DNA of 64,000 nt, taken from Algoriphagus kandeliae (lineage in GTDB: Bacteria; Bacteroidota; Bacteroidia; Cytophagales; Cyclobacteriaceae). The stretch lies in the NCBI RefSeq assembly GCF_004571135.1, contig NZ_SPSB01000003.1, positions 372,001-436,000 of the forward strand. Reading direction: 5' to 3'. Within the stretch, counting starts at the first letter, position 1. Each line of letters starts with the position of its first letter. The notes under the pieces are model-generated. The model searched no databases, was not told the origin of the DNA, and worked only from the letters and a program-made list of their open reading frames with translations. Of this stretch, positions 46,533 through 56,000 are shown in pieces. The translations under genes were made by a program, and so were the position numbers.

Positions 46533-49205
46533 ATGTTAGCTGAACATATACGATTACAAGAGGATCGGGAATTTAAAAAGCATTGGAAGAAATGGGGCCC
46601 CTATCTAACGGAAAGACAATGGGGAACCGTCCGGGAGGATTACAGTCCCGATGGTGCTGCCTGGGAAAACGTAACCCATGATGAAGCCAGAAGCAAAGCT
46701 TACCGATGGGGAGAAGAAGGCATTGGAGGAATTTCTGACCACAAACAAAAGCTTTGCCTGGCTTGGGCGTTTTGGAACGGAAAAGATCCTTTTATCAAGG
46801 AGCGACTTTTTGGCCTAACCGGAAATCAGGGGAATCACGGAGAAGATGTAAAAGAAATCTATTACTACTTGGATTCCACGCCGACTCATTCCTACATGAA
46901 GATGCTTTACAAGTATCCTCAGGCAGAATCCCCATATCAAAAATTACTCCTTGAAAACCAAAAAAGGCAAAAGACCGATCCCGAATATGAATTGATGGAT
47001 ACGGGAGTATTTGATGAAGATAAATATTTTGACATTTTCATTGAATACGCCAAAAATGATGCGGAGGATATTGTAGCAAAAGTGACAATTCACAACCGAG
47101 GACCGGAATCTGCTCCTCTTTGGGTGATGCCAACGCTTTGGTTTCGAAAAACTTGGTTTACGGGTCATGAGCCTTTTATGCCGAAACTGAACCTTGTCCG
47201 CTCGAATTGCATCAAAGCCTTCAATCCCAAATCAGGAAACTACTCGATTACATTCAATGGAAACCCCGATATCCGTTTTTGTGATAATGAAACCAATCGA
47301 GAACGTTTATACGGGATTCATAATGAGAAAAAATACCCTAAAGACGGCATCAATGATTTTGTAGTTCATGGGGATGCTTCCAAGTTGAATCCAAAATTCA
47401 CTGGAACCAAAGCTGCAGCCATATTCAAGTTTGATATCCCTGCCGGGGAAAGTGTAGAGGTAAAACTTCGTCTTCAGCATCAATTGGATGATCATCCGCT
47501 ACATATCTGCGATGAATGTCTAAATGCCAGAAAAAGAGAAGCAGATGAATTTTACGCTCATTTGCAGCATCGGGTCACAGATCCTGATCTCAAGATGATT
47601 CAGCGCCAGGCATTTGCTGGGATGATGTGGTCCAAGCAATTTTATTATTATGATGTTGAGCGCTGGCTAGAAGGCGATCCCGGTCGCTATGTTCCTCCTG
47701 TAGAACGTAAAAAAGGAAGAAATCATCAATGGCGACATCTTCAGAATTACGATATCATTTCCATGCCCGACAAATGGGAATATCCTTGGTATGCAGCTTG
47801 GGACTTAGCATTTCATTGCATTCCGATAGCTAGGATTGATCCTGAATTTGCCAAGCAACAGCTCCTGTTGCTTCTCAGCGAATGGTATATGCATCCAAAT
47901 GGACAGATTCCAGCCTATGAATGGAACTTCTCAGATGTCAACCCACCAGTGCATGCTTATGCGGTTCAGCGAGTATACCAAATTGACAAAAAAGCCAATA
48001 ATGGAGTTGGTGATTCTGAATTCCTCGAGCGAGCCATGCATAAGCTCATGCTCAATTTCACTTGGTGGGTAAATCGAAAAGACAGTGAAGGCAACAATAT
48101 CTTCGAAGGTGGCTTCTTGGGATTAGATAATATCTCCATTTTTGATCGCTCCGCTGCTGAATATTACCAAGGCAAACTGGAACAAGCCGATGGCACTTCT
48201 TGGATGGCGATGTTCTCCTTGAATATGCTCCGTATTTCCTTGGATTTGTGCGAGTTCAACAAGGTATACCAGTTTATCGCAACCAAGTTTTTAGAGCATT
48301 TCCTGTATATCGCGGGTGCCATGAATAATATTTCCCGTGAGCATATTTCCCTTTGGGATGAGGAGGATCAGTTTTTCTATGATATTTTCCACTTTAAAGG
48401 AAAAGACGCCAAAAAGCTAAAGGTAAGGTCTATTGTCGGTCTAATACCTTTGTTCGCTGTGGAACCCATACGTGAGGAATTATTTGACAGTTTACCGGAA
48501 TTCAAGAAGCGACTGGACTTTTTCATGAAGGAAAAGCCCAAATTGGCTGCACTAGTTTCCAGCTGGATTCATCCCGGAAAAGAAAAACGACGCTTATTCT
48601 CCTTGCTCCGCGGGCACCGAATGCGCAGTGTACTCCACAAAATGTTGGATTCAGAGGAATTCTTAAGTGATTTTGGAATTCGTTCGCTTTCTAAATTCCA
48701 TTTGAATCATCCCTATGCCTTAAAAATGAATGGGGACACTTATTCAATTCGATACACTCCGGGCGAATCTGACACTCGAATGTTTGGAGGAAACTCCAAC
48801 TGGCGGGGTCCGATTTGGTTTCCTATCAATTACCTGATCATTGAATCCCTCAAGAAATTTAATTTCTACTATGGAGGAGATTTTTCCATAGAATACCCAA
48901 CAGGTTCTGGAAATTACCTCACCATGGATATGGTTGCCAAGGAACTTTCCCTTCGCTGCATGAAAATTTTCATGCGTGATGAAAATGGCAATCGCCCGGT
49001 TTATGGAACCGATGAAAAATTCCAAAAAGACCCTCATTTTAAAGATTATATTCTCTTTTATGAGTATTTCCATGGAGATAGCGGAAAAGGACTCGGTGCA
49101 TCCCACCAAACGGGATGGACAGGACTAGTTGCTGAGATGATCCATAAATTCTATAAAGAGCAAAGACCAGAAGTTCATGCCACTGCTCCCCTATTTAGAA
49201 GCTAA
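46533..49205 (+). CDS. GH63/MGH1-like glucosidase
   Basis: 890 residues, no signal peptide. The N-terminal third (WGPYLTERQWGTVREDYSPDG, then RWGEEGIGGISDHKQ) and the (alpha/alpha)6 part (residues ~350-880) match the cytoplasmic glucosidases of the GH63/MGH1-like clan. PWYAAWDLAFH (W423-D424) is the probable general-acid region and GASHQTGWTGLVAEM the conserved end. Related enzymes hydrolyse glucosyl- or mannosylglycerate or oligosaccharides; the substrate here is unknown. A TATTTTTG -7 box (46473-46480) with a TTG 23 bases before it suggests its own promoter. Its end overlaps rnhB by 29 bases. Confidence 0.88.
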   Translation: MLAEHIRLQEDREFKKHWKKWGPYLTERQWGTVREDYSPDGAAWENVTHDEARSKAYRWGEEGIGGISDHKQKLCLAWAFWNGKDPFIKERLFGLTGNQGNHGEDVKEIYYYLDSTPTHSYMKMLYKYPQAESPYQKLLLENQKRQKTDPEYELMDTGVFDEDKYFDIFIEYAKNDAEDIVAKVTIHNRGPESAPLWVMPTLWFRKTWFTGHEPFMPKLNLVRSNCIKAFNPKSGNYSITFNGNPDIRFCDNETNRERLYGIHNEKKYPKDGINDFVVHGDASKLNPKFTGTKAAAIFKFDIPAGESVEVKLRLQHQLDDHPLHICDECLNARKREADEFYAHLQHRVTDPDLKMIQRQAFAGMMWSKQFYYYDVERWLEGDPGRYVPPVERKKGRNHQWRHLQNYDIISMPDKWEYPWYAAWDLAFHCIPIARIDPEFAKQQLLLLLSEWYMHPNGQIPAYEWNFSDVNPPVHAYAVQRVYQIDKKANNGVGDSEFLERAMHKLMLNFTWWVNRKDSEGNNIFEGGFLGLDNISIFDRSAAEYYQGKLEQADGTSWMAMFSLNMLRISLDLCEFNKVYQFIATKFLEHFLYIAGAMNNISREHISLWDEEDQFFYDIFHFKGKDAKKLKVRSIVGLIPLFAVEPIREELFDSLPEFKKRLDFFMKEKPKLAALVSSWIHPGKEKRRLFSLLRGHRMRSVLHKMLDSEEFLSDFGIRSLSKFHLNHPYALKMNGDTYSIRYTPGESDTRMFGGNSNWRGPIWFPINYLIIESLKKFNFYYGGDFSIEYPTGSGNYLTMDMVAKELSLRCMKIFMRDENGNRPVYGTDEKFQKDPHFKDYILFYEYFHGDSGKGLGASHQTGWTGLVAEMIHKFYKEQRPEVHATAPLFRS

Positions 49206-49779
49206 TCGACTGGAAGCCGGATGTGATGAAGTAGGACGAGGATGCCTGGCGGGTCCGGTGGTAGCTGCTGCCGTGATTTTGCCAAACATCTATGAAAACC
49301 CCTGGATCAATGACTCTAAAAAACTAAGCAAAACCCAGCGGGAAGAATTGGTAGAAGAAATCAAAAATGCTTCTATTGCTTGGGCTCTTGGGGAAGCTTC
49401 CGTAGCTGAAATTGATCAGATCAATATCTTGAATGCTTCTTTTTTGGCCATGAAACGAGCGGTTTTAGCCCTGCAAACTCAACCTGAACATCTGCTTATT
49501 GATGGAAATCGCTGGAATTCGGATTTGGAGTTACCATTCACTTGTGTGATCAAGGGTGACGGCAAATTCACGAGCATTGCAGCTGCCTCCATTTTGGCTA
49601 AGGTTCACCGAGATCAATTCATGGAAAATTTGGCCCAAGAATTCCCTCATTACGGTTGGGAATCCAATGCCGGCTATCCCACCAAAGTACATCGAGAGGG
49701 AATTATCAAGCATGGAAAAACTCCATGGCACCGGAATAGCTTTAGGTTGCTTCCCGAGCAATTAAAATTAGACTTGTAG
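49177..49779 (+). CDS. rnhB: ribonuclease HII
   Basis: 200 residues. It cuts RNA in RNA-DNA hybrids, including single ribonucleotides in DNA. The four catalytic acids are present: Asp17/Glu18 in GCDEVGRGCLAGP, Asp109 in LLIDGNRW and Asp128 in VIKGDGKF, followed by SIAAASILAKVHRD. Normal length. The ATG at 49177 lies within the 3' end of the glucosidase gene (29-base overlap), so translation may be coupled. Confidence 0.96.
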   Translation: MPLLPYLEANRLEAGCDEVGRGCLAGPVVAAAVILPNIYENPWINDSKKLSKTQREELVEEIKNASIAWALGEASVAEIDQINILNASFLAMKRAVLALQTQPEHLLIDGNRWNSDLELPFTCVIKGDGKFTSIAAASILAKVHRDQFMENLAQEFPHYGWESNAGYPTKVHREGIIKHGKTPWHRNSFRLLPEQLKLDL

Positions 49780-49797
49780 GATTTAGAAGGAAAAAAA

Positions 49798-50247
49798 TCA
49801 GTCTTCTTCAGGCTCTACATAAGGCTCAAAAATCAATCTGCCCAAGGTCCCGGATTGAGAAATTGGCTGAAGAACAAGCTTGTTCTCACTCAATTCCACG
49901 ATTTGAGCTCTTCGAACTAAATCCTCATGTTTTATAAAAAGAGTGTTGTTTTCATCCACTTCAAAAGTAGCTTTTCGCAACACTAATTTTTGATTGACCA
50001 TATCGGTATATTTCAAGGAATCCTCACCAAAAAACTCATAAACAGTATTTTCCAGTCGATTTTTGATCCGATATTCCATATTTGCTCGAGCTGTGGCAGT
50101 AGCTTCCCGGAATTCAGGAGAGTTTCTAATTTGATCTATCCCATCAAAATATACCAACTGCCATTTCCCGATCAATTGCTGGGCTTGAAGAGCAGATGAA
50201 ATTCCAAAGAAAGAAATTAGAAGAAAGCTTAAAATGGTAATTCTCAT
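49798..50247 (-). CDS. secreted hypothetical protein, lipocalin-like
   Basis: 149 residues with a signal peptide (MRITILSFLLISFFGISSALQAQ). The mature start QLIGKWQLVYFDG resembles the GxW opening strand of lipocalin-like Bacteroidota proteins, and the remainder alternates beta strands (VYEFFGEDSLKY, LVLRKATFEV, NTLFIKHEDLV). The tail is acidic (EPEED). No catalytic residues recognised. It is the last gene of the minus run from tsaD, 36 bases after the HNH gene, with a small TGGCAA/TTGCCA hairpin between. Function unknown. Confidence 0.72.
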   Translation of the reverse strand: MRITILSFLLISFFGISSALQAQQLIGKWQLVYFDGIDQIRNSPEFREATATARANMEYRIKNRLENTVYEFFGEDSLKYTDMVNQKLVLRKATFEVDENNTLFIKHEDLVRRAQIVELSENKLVLQPISQSGTLGRLIFEPYVEPEED

Positions 50248-50283
50248 GCGGGTGTTGTGGCAATTTTTTTGCCAAAAAAGAAA

Positions 50284-50796
50284 TTAGGACTGAATAACTT
50301 TTGCATTCAAAAAAGGTAGCCATTCCGCAGCGTGTCTTTCGGCATAATCCGCCAAGAAATAGGATAGTGTAGGTTTAAAAGGAGTAATCTTCAAAGGCAT
50401 TCCAGCTTCTTCTGGGGTTTTATCACCTTTGTTCACATTGCATCGGTTACAGGCCGTAACCAAATTAGTCCAAGAGGTCTTCCCACCTTTAGAACGGGGA
50501 AGAACATGATCTATAGTAAGGTGACGATTCGATCCACAGTATTGACATTCCCCATTATCCCGACGAAAAAGATTAGCCCGATTGAGTAGAACCCCTCTGT
50601 AGGGAATATTCTTATATTGATTGAGTCGGATAACGGCTGGATATTCAAAATTCCGGCTGATGGTACGGATTTGTAAAAGTTCATATACTGAAAGAATTGT
50701 TGCTTTCTCCAAAAGAGTAAGCACAATGGCTTTTTGAACCGATACGACTGCTACCGGAGAATGATCCAGATTTAATACCAACACACGCTTTTCCAT
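50284..50796 (-). CDS. HNH endonuclease family protein
   Basis: 170 residues from ATG 50796, which overlaps the preceding stop as TGATG; a GTG directly before it is possible. Zinc-ribbon cysteines CQYC and CNRC bracket the HNH motif LTIDHVLPRSKGGKTSWTN. The N-terminal 60 residues (VLVLNLDHSPVAVVSVQKAI) belong to the standalone HNH family widespread in Bacteroidota and Cyanobacteria. The nuclease role is unknown; nothing nearby suggests restriction, homing or phage origin. It is part of the tsaD-smpB operon. Confidence 0.9.
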   Translation of the reverse strand: MEKRVLVLNLDHSPVAVVSVQKAIVLTLLEKATILSVYELLQIRTISRNFEYPAVIRLNQYKNIPYRGVLLNRANLFRRDNGECQYCGSNRHLTIDHVLPRSKGGKTSWTNLVTACNRCNVNKGDKTPEEAGMPLKITPFKPTLSYFLADYAERHAAEWLPFLNAKVIQS

Positions 50797-51596
50797 CACA
50801 ATCCAAATACTGATCTAGCTTCCAAAACCACCTCAGTTGGGCGATTGTTTGCCAGGTAATTTTGCCATTCGTCCAAATCCGAAACGCGCATTTTATGATC
50901 CATCCAAAGGACTTCTTCTAGTCCTAAGTAGATCGCAAAATGATCGATCCGTTTTTGTTCATCATGAAAAATAAATAAATCTCCCGGCATGGCATGATTG
51001 AAAGGCAAAATCCTTCCCGGCAATGCGGCTGCATGCCAAGTGTAGCCTCCAATGGTGTATATCAAAGCAAATCCCAATGCTTCATCCAATCCAAAAATAC
51101 TTCTTCCCCCAGGTTGCCAAGGGGCATTAATATATCGTAGAGCAATCTCGATCAACTCTTCCCGATCCGCTCGATGAGCATGACTTCGACTTGTACCAGT
51201 AAACCCAATGGTATCCTGCCAATTGAAAAGTTCCAGTTCTGAAAAATGAAGTCGGCTACCTGGGAGAAGATAGAGGTTTGTTCCTTGGTATTCAATTGCA
51301 GCAATTGGACTGGTCACTACCTGAAAGTCCTGACTTAGGAAATTCAAATAATCCTGCTGTTGGATTTCCTTTAGGGACTTGGCAGATATCCATCCTCCTA
51401 TCCTACTATCCTCATGAAAAATACGGTACCACTGATGATCTTGGGAAACAGCCAAGACCTGATAGCACTCTCCAAAAAGCAATTGTGTAATTAAAGCCGA
51501 ATCGCGGGAAGGTTTTTTGTAGACAGGCAGCATGGTCTGCCTACAGATCCCGTACGCATCACTTAAGGGCCATTCGCTGAAGTTCTCTTTTGGCAT
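50796..51596 (-). CDS. NlpC/P60 (C40) family protein lacking the catalytic cysteine
   Basis: 266 residues. N-terminal SH3-type region (YGICRQTMLPVYKKPS to GGWISAKSL) then an NlpC/P60-like domain (from 147). In active enzymes the motif after GRSxxGxD is CSGF; here residues 165-176 read RSIFGLDEALGF, so Cys is replaced (Glu172). The His219 of RIDHFAIYLG and a second His (234) remain. Without the nucleophile it cannot be a normal cell-wall endopeptidase and may only bind peptidoglycan. The 38-base overlap with the smpB end is retained because the family start lies there. No signal peptide visible. Confidence 0.8.
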   Translation of the reverse strand: MPKENFSEWPLSDAYGICRQTMLPVYKKPSRDSALITQLLFGECYQVLAVSQDHQWYRIFHEDSRIGGWISAKSLKEIQQQDYLNFLSQDFQVVTSPIAAIEYQGTNLYLLPGSRLHFSELELFNWQDTIGFTGTSRSHAHRADREELIEIALRYINAPWQPGGRSIFGLDEALGFALIYTIGGYTWHAAALPGRILPFNHAMPGDLFIFHDEQKRIDHFAIYLGLEEVLWMDHKMRVSDLDEWQNYLANNRPTEVVLEARSVFGL

Positions 51597-52026
51597 CTTT
51601 TTCCTTCAAATCCTGTCGTTTGTCGTGCATCTTTTTACCACGACCAAGAGCAATTTCCATTTTAGCCAACCCTCGGTCATTGATAAATATACGAACAGGA
51701 ATGATAGTCAGCCCTTTTTCCTGCGACTTCGTGCGGAGTTTTTCAAGTTCTTTTTTATTCAAAAGTAATTTTCGATCCCTTACCGCCTCGTGATTATAGC
51801 TCGCAGCCATGGAATACGGTGCAATGTGCATCTGCCGAACATACAATTCATCATCTAAAAAAATACAAAAGGATTCAGTCAAAGATACTTTCCCTTCCCG
51901 AAGGGATTTGATTTCAGTTCCTTTCAAAACCAAGCCAGCCACGTACGTTTCCAAAAATTCAAATTGAAAACTGGCCTTTTTGTTTTTAATATTAATAATC
52001 TTCTCAAATTTCTTTTTTGTAGCCAT
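51559..52026 (-). CDS. smpB: SsrA-binding protein SmpB
   Basis: 155 residues, typical length. It binds tmRNA and delivers it to stalled ribosomes (trans-translation). Visible: FLETYVAGLVLKGTEIKSLREGKVSL, then DELYVRQMHIAPY, RDRKLLLNKKELEKL and the C-terminal basic tail GRGKKMHDKRQDLKEKDAKREL, which folds in the mRNA channel. One base separates it from the tsaD stop; the end overlaps the C40-like gene by 38 bases. Confidence 0.97.
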   Translation of the reverse strand: MATKKKFEKIINIKNKKASFQFEFLETYVAGLVLKGTEIKSLREGKVSLTESFCIFLDDELYVRQMHIAPYSMAASYNHEAVRDRKLLLNKKELEKLRTKSQEKGLTIIPVRIFINDRGLAKMEIALGRGKKMHDKRQDLKEKDAKRELQRMALK

Positions 52027-52027
52027 A

Positions 52028-53041
52028 TCAGATTTTCATTTTGGCTAATGGGGTGACATCCAAGGAAGAAAATTCTTCCTTTAGGAATTTATAATGAGCC
52101 GCAATAGCAATCATGCCTGCATTATCTGTACAATATTCAAATTTTGGAATGTATAAGTTCCATCCCTTTTTCTTTGCTAATTGAGTCAGGGTATTTCTTA
52201 AACCTGAATTTGCAGAGACTCCTCCAGCAATTGCAATTTCTTTGATTTTGAGCTTTTTTGAAGCTTCTTCGAGTTTTATGCGAAGCATTTCAATCAGGGT
52301 ATATTGAATGCTAGCGCAAAGATCCGGAAGATTTTCCTGAATAAAATTTGGATTCTCCTTCATTTTATCCTGAAGGAAATAAAGTACAGCTGTCTTTATC
52401 CCACTAAAGGAGAAATCCAGACCCGGCATCCGGGTAACAGGAAACTGGAAAGCCTTGGGATTACCTTCTTTAGCATATCGATCAATCAAAGGTCCTCCCG
52501 GATAAGGCAAGCCCAATAGCTTAGCCGTCTTGTCAAAAGCTTCACCTACGGCATCATCCCGTGTTTCTCCGATGACTTCCATTTCTAAATGATCTTTCAC
52601 CAAAACCAACTGTGTATGTCCTCCACTCACGGTCAGGCAAAGAAAAGGAAATGAAGGCTTAGGGTCTTCAATGAAATGTGCCAAAACATGCGCTTGCATG
52701 TGATTGACTTCGATCAATGGAATATCAAGTGCTTGAGCTAGGGACTTTGCAAAACTTACTCCAACTAACAAGGCTCCCATCAAACCAGGCCCCCTCGTAA
52801 AGGCGATTGCCGACAACTGATTTTTGGAAATCCCTGCCGAGGACAAAGCCTCTGATACCACAGGAACTATGTTTTCCTGATGAGCCCGAGAAGCCAATTC
52901 GGGAACTACTCCCCCATATTTTTCGTGGACAGATTGTGTGGCGACAATATTATTAAGTACTTTGCCATTATAGATGACAGAGGCAGAAGTTTCGTCACAC
53001 GAAGACTCTATAGCCAGTATATAAATATCTCTAGTACCCAT
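52028..53041 (-). CDS. tsaD: tRNA N6-threonylcarbamoyladenosine synthase subunit TsaD
   Basis: 337 residues. With TsaB/TsaE it transfers threonylcarbamoyl to A37 of ANN-decoding tRNAs. Actin-like ATPase fold: AIESSCDETSA (10-20), metal site HMQAH (His114, His118), VSGGHTQLVLV and IAGGVSANSGLR. Start ATG 53041-53039 shares its first base with the TTG start of the divergent TamB gene, so there is no intergenic space. First gene of a five-gene minus operon with smpB. Confidence 0.97.
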   Translation of the reverse strand: MGTRDIYILAIESSCDETSASVIYNGKVLNNIVATQSVHEKYGGVVPELASRAHQENIVPVVSEALSSAGISKNQLSAIAFTRGPGLMGALLVGVSFAKSLAQALDIPLIEVNHMQAHVLAHFIEDPKPSFPFLCLTVSGGHTQLVLVKDHLEMEVIGETRDDAVGEAFDKTAKLLGLPYPGGPLIDRYAKEGNPKAFQFPVTRMPGLDFSFSGIKTAVLYFLQDKMKENPNFIQENLPDLCASIQYTLIEMLRIKLEEASKKLKIKEIAIAGGVSANSGLRNTLTQLAKKKGWNLYIPKFEYCTDNAGMIAIAAHYKFLKEEFSSLDVTPLAKMKI

Positions 53042-56000
53042 TGGAAAAGAAGCCGAAAGTTACGGATTTTTTACACAAGACCTTCCGTGTGCTGCTTTGG
53101 GTGGTATTTTACTTTTTAGTCTTAATTCTGCTCATCGGAGCACTGGTTCAATTTAATCCTGTACAGAATTGGCTCATTGATCGGGTGACAAGCTATCTAA
53201 ATGATCGCACCAATTTCACCGCTTCCATCGATAAAATTCAGATTACTTGGTGGGATGCTTTGACCATTCAAAATCTCGAAATTCGGGATACTCATGATAG
53301 TCTGATGATCGGCGCAAAAGAAGCCTTTGTGGACTTTGAACTCAAGTCTCTTCTGGCTAAAGGCAATCCGACCATCGATCAAGTTCGGATTGAGCAGGCA
53401 AAAGTCCAGTTGATTACCCATGAGGGAGATTCCATTATGAATATCAACCAATGGATCAATGAATTGAGCGAGGCTTTTGGCTCGAGTGAAAGTTCAGGTG
53501 GCGGGAAGTTTTCGATCACTTCAATTGATTTCCGCAATTCGGAGTTTGCCTTAATAAATGGCAATTCAGAGCCCATTACAGAAGGCTTAGATTACAATCG
53601 GATGCGGTTTTCAGACATTCAGTTGTCTGCCTCAAATTTTGTAACCGAAGGAGGAGGCGTAAAACTGGAAATTGGTCATCTATCTGGGAAAGAAATTGCT
53701 TCTGGACTAGAAATCAAAGAATTCAAAACCAATTTCACCTTCGCTCCCACCTATATGGAATTCGACCATTTGAAACTGGTCAGCAATGAAAGTCATATCC
53801 GGGAATACCTCAAATTTGAATACGACTCCCCTGCTTCTCTTTCCAATTTCGTCACTGATGTGAAAATCCTTGCTCGTATGGAGGAAACCATCCTGGGGCT
53901 GGGAGACTTGAATTTTTTCGCTCCTTCTTTACCGAATATCGAAGACCAAATCATCCTGAGCGGTGAAGTAACAGGTCCAATTGCCGAAATCAAATCAGAT
54001 GAATTTTTACTTAGAATAGGCCAAAAAACGGAAATATTTGGGGCATTTTATCTTGACGGACTTCCTGAAATTTCAGAAACCTACATCAATCTTGCTCTAA
54101 AAAATTCCACAATACAGACACGAGACCTGAGTCCTTACCTTGGAGCAGACATAGCGAAGCAGGTAAACAAATTGGGAACTATCCGCCTTAATGCCGATTT
54201 CGCAGGATTGCTAAACCGGTTTACCACCAATGGGGATTTTAAAACCTCAATAGGAAGTTTGAATGGTCGTGTAAACTTCGATAAAAAAGGAGACATCAAC
54301 TCTATCGTTTCCAAGGTTCAAATCAACAATCTTAATCTTGGAATTCTTTCTGATCGACCCGACCTGCTTCAAAAAGTTTCTCTTGCAGGGAATGTGGATT
54401 TGCAAGGCAGCAATGCAGAAGACCTATTATTGGACCTCAATGCTTCCATTTCCAATCTAGGGCTATTGGGATATGATTACACCAATATTCAGACTGATGC
54501 GAAATATGGTTTGGAACTATTTGAAGGAAATCTTTCCATCCAAGATCCAAATTTGGCTTTAAATGGATCAGGTTCTATCAATTTGAAAGAAAGCTTCGAA
54601 TCGATCAATATCCGACTTCAGTTGGATTCAGCCAATCTCCAGGCAATTAATTTAATTGACACTTCAGCCTTTGTCCATGGATATTTGGAAATGGATACTC
54701 GGGGAATAGAGCTCGATAAGCTGACTGGTATCATGCGGTTTAAAGACATTATGATTGGCTATGAAGACCGGGTTTTGGATTTGGGAGATTTTAGCTTCCA
54801 ATCACTTTTTGCCGGAGGCACCCGCACCATGTCCCTCAATTCAGACTACATAGTAGCTGGGGCATCAGGTCAGTTCAATCTAAATCAAATGAGTAAGGAC
54901 TTGCCTTTCCTACTCGATCAATACTTAGCAATTCTGACTCAGGAAGATCCTCCAATTGCTGATTTGGACCAGAACTTCAATTTGCCCTATAATCTGGATT
55001 TGAATATTAGGCTAATCAACATTAATCCAATTCTGCACTTGGTTCAGCCAGATCTATACATCTCCAAAAACACACTGATCGAAGGTGCTTTTTATCAGAC
55101 GAGCGAAAACACGATTTTCAACTTCTTTACAGGGATTGATACGATCCGATTCCAAGGAAATGAAGCCCGGGATGTAAATATTGACTTTAATACCTCAAAA
55201 TTCATCAATGGACCAGAAATCCTGGCTTCCTTCTACGTATTCTCCAAGCAACAAAACCTCGGAGGAAAGCTGGATTTCAGCAATTTGGGATTTGAAGCAA
55301 TATGGAATAATGAAGCTTTAGATTTGAATTTTGCTTTGGATCAGGATTCCACCCAAAGCCATGCAAGAATTAACGCGGTCGCACAGTTTTCGGCAGAGGA
55401 GACTAAAATTCAGATGCTTAAATCCCAATTGGAAGTTTTGAGCAACAACTGGGAATTTGATACCGATAATCAAATTCGCATCCTTCCGAACTCGGTCGTA
55501 TTTGAAAATTTGCGACTACATTCCGGAAATCAAGAAATCAAAGCTGAAGGCGTTCTTGGTAAATCAGTAGAAAAAAAATGGACCCTTTCTCTGAAAGATG
55601 TAAATGCCAACATCCTAAATACCTTTGCCCCGCAGGAATATGAAGGAGCAATCAATGGATTGGTTACGGCTTATTTTGGTGCGGATGACCAATTGATTCT
55701 AAATTCCCAAATCACCATTAACGGCTTAGCGATCAATGAAATCCCAGTTGGTGATTTGATTACACAAGCAAGTCTTGATGATAATGCCTTAGATCTAAAT
55801 ATTGAAAATGTCCTAAATGGTAAAAAAACAATCGACCTCTCAGGTTCGCTGGGATTAGGAGATTTAAATTTTGACTTGAAAGGAGATTTGGAGGATGCGG
55901 AATTAGCCATCTTCGAACCATTCCTTTCTAATTACCTCTCTGATATGGGAGGCAGCATTTCTGGTAACATCCAATTGCAAGGTGATCCTATCAAACCCAT

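Noticed and set aside
50284-50796. HNH endonuclease as a mobile or homing element
   Set aside because: It sits in a housekeeping operon with one-base spacing, has no repeats or intron borders and matches a widespread standalone family.
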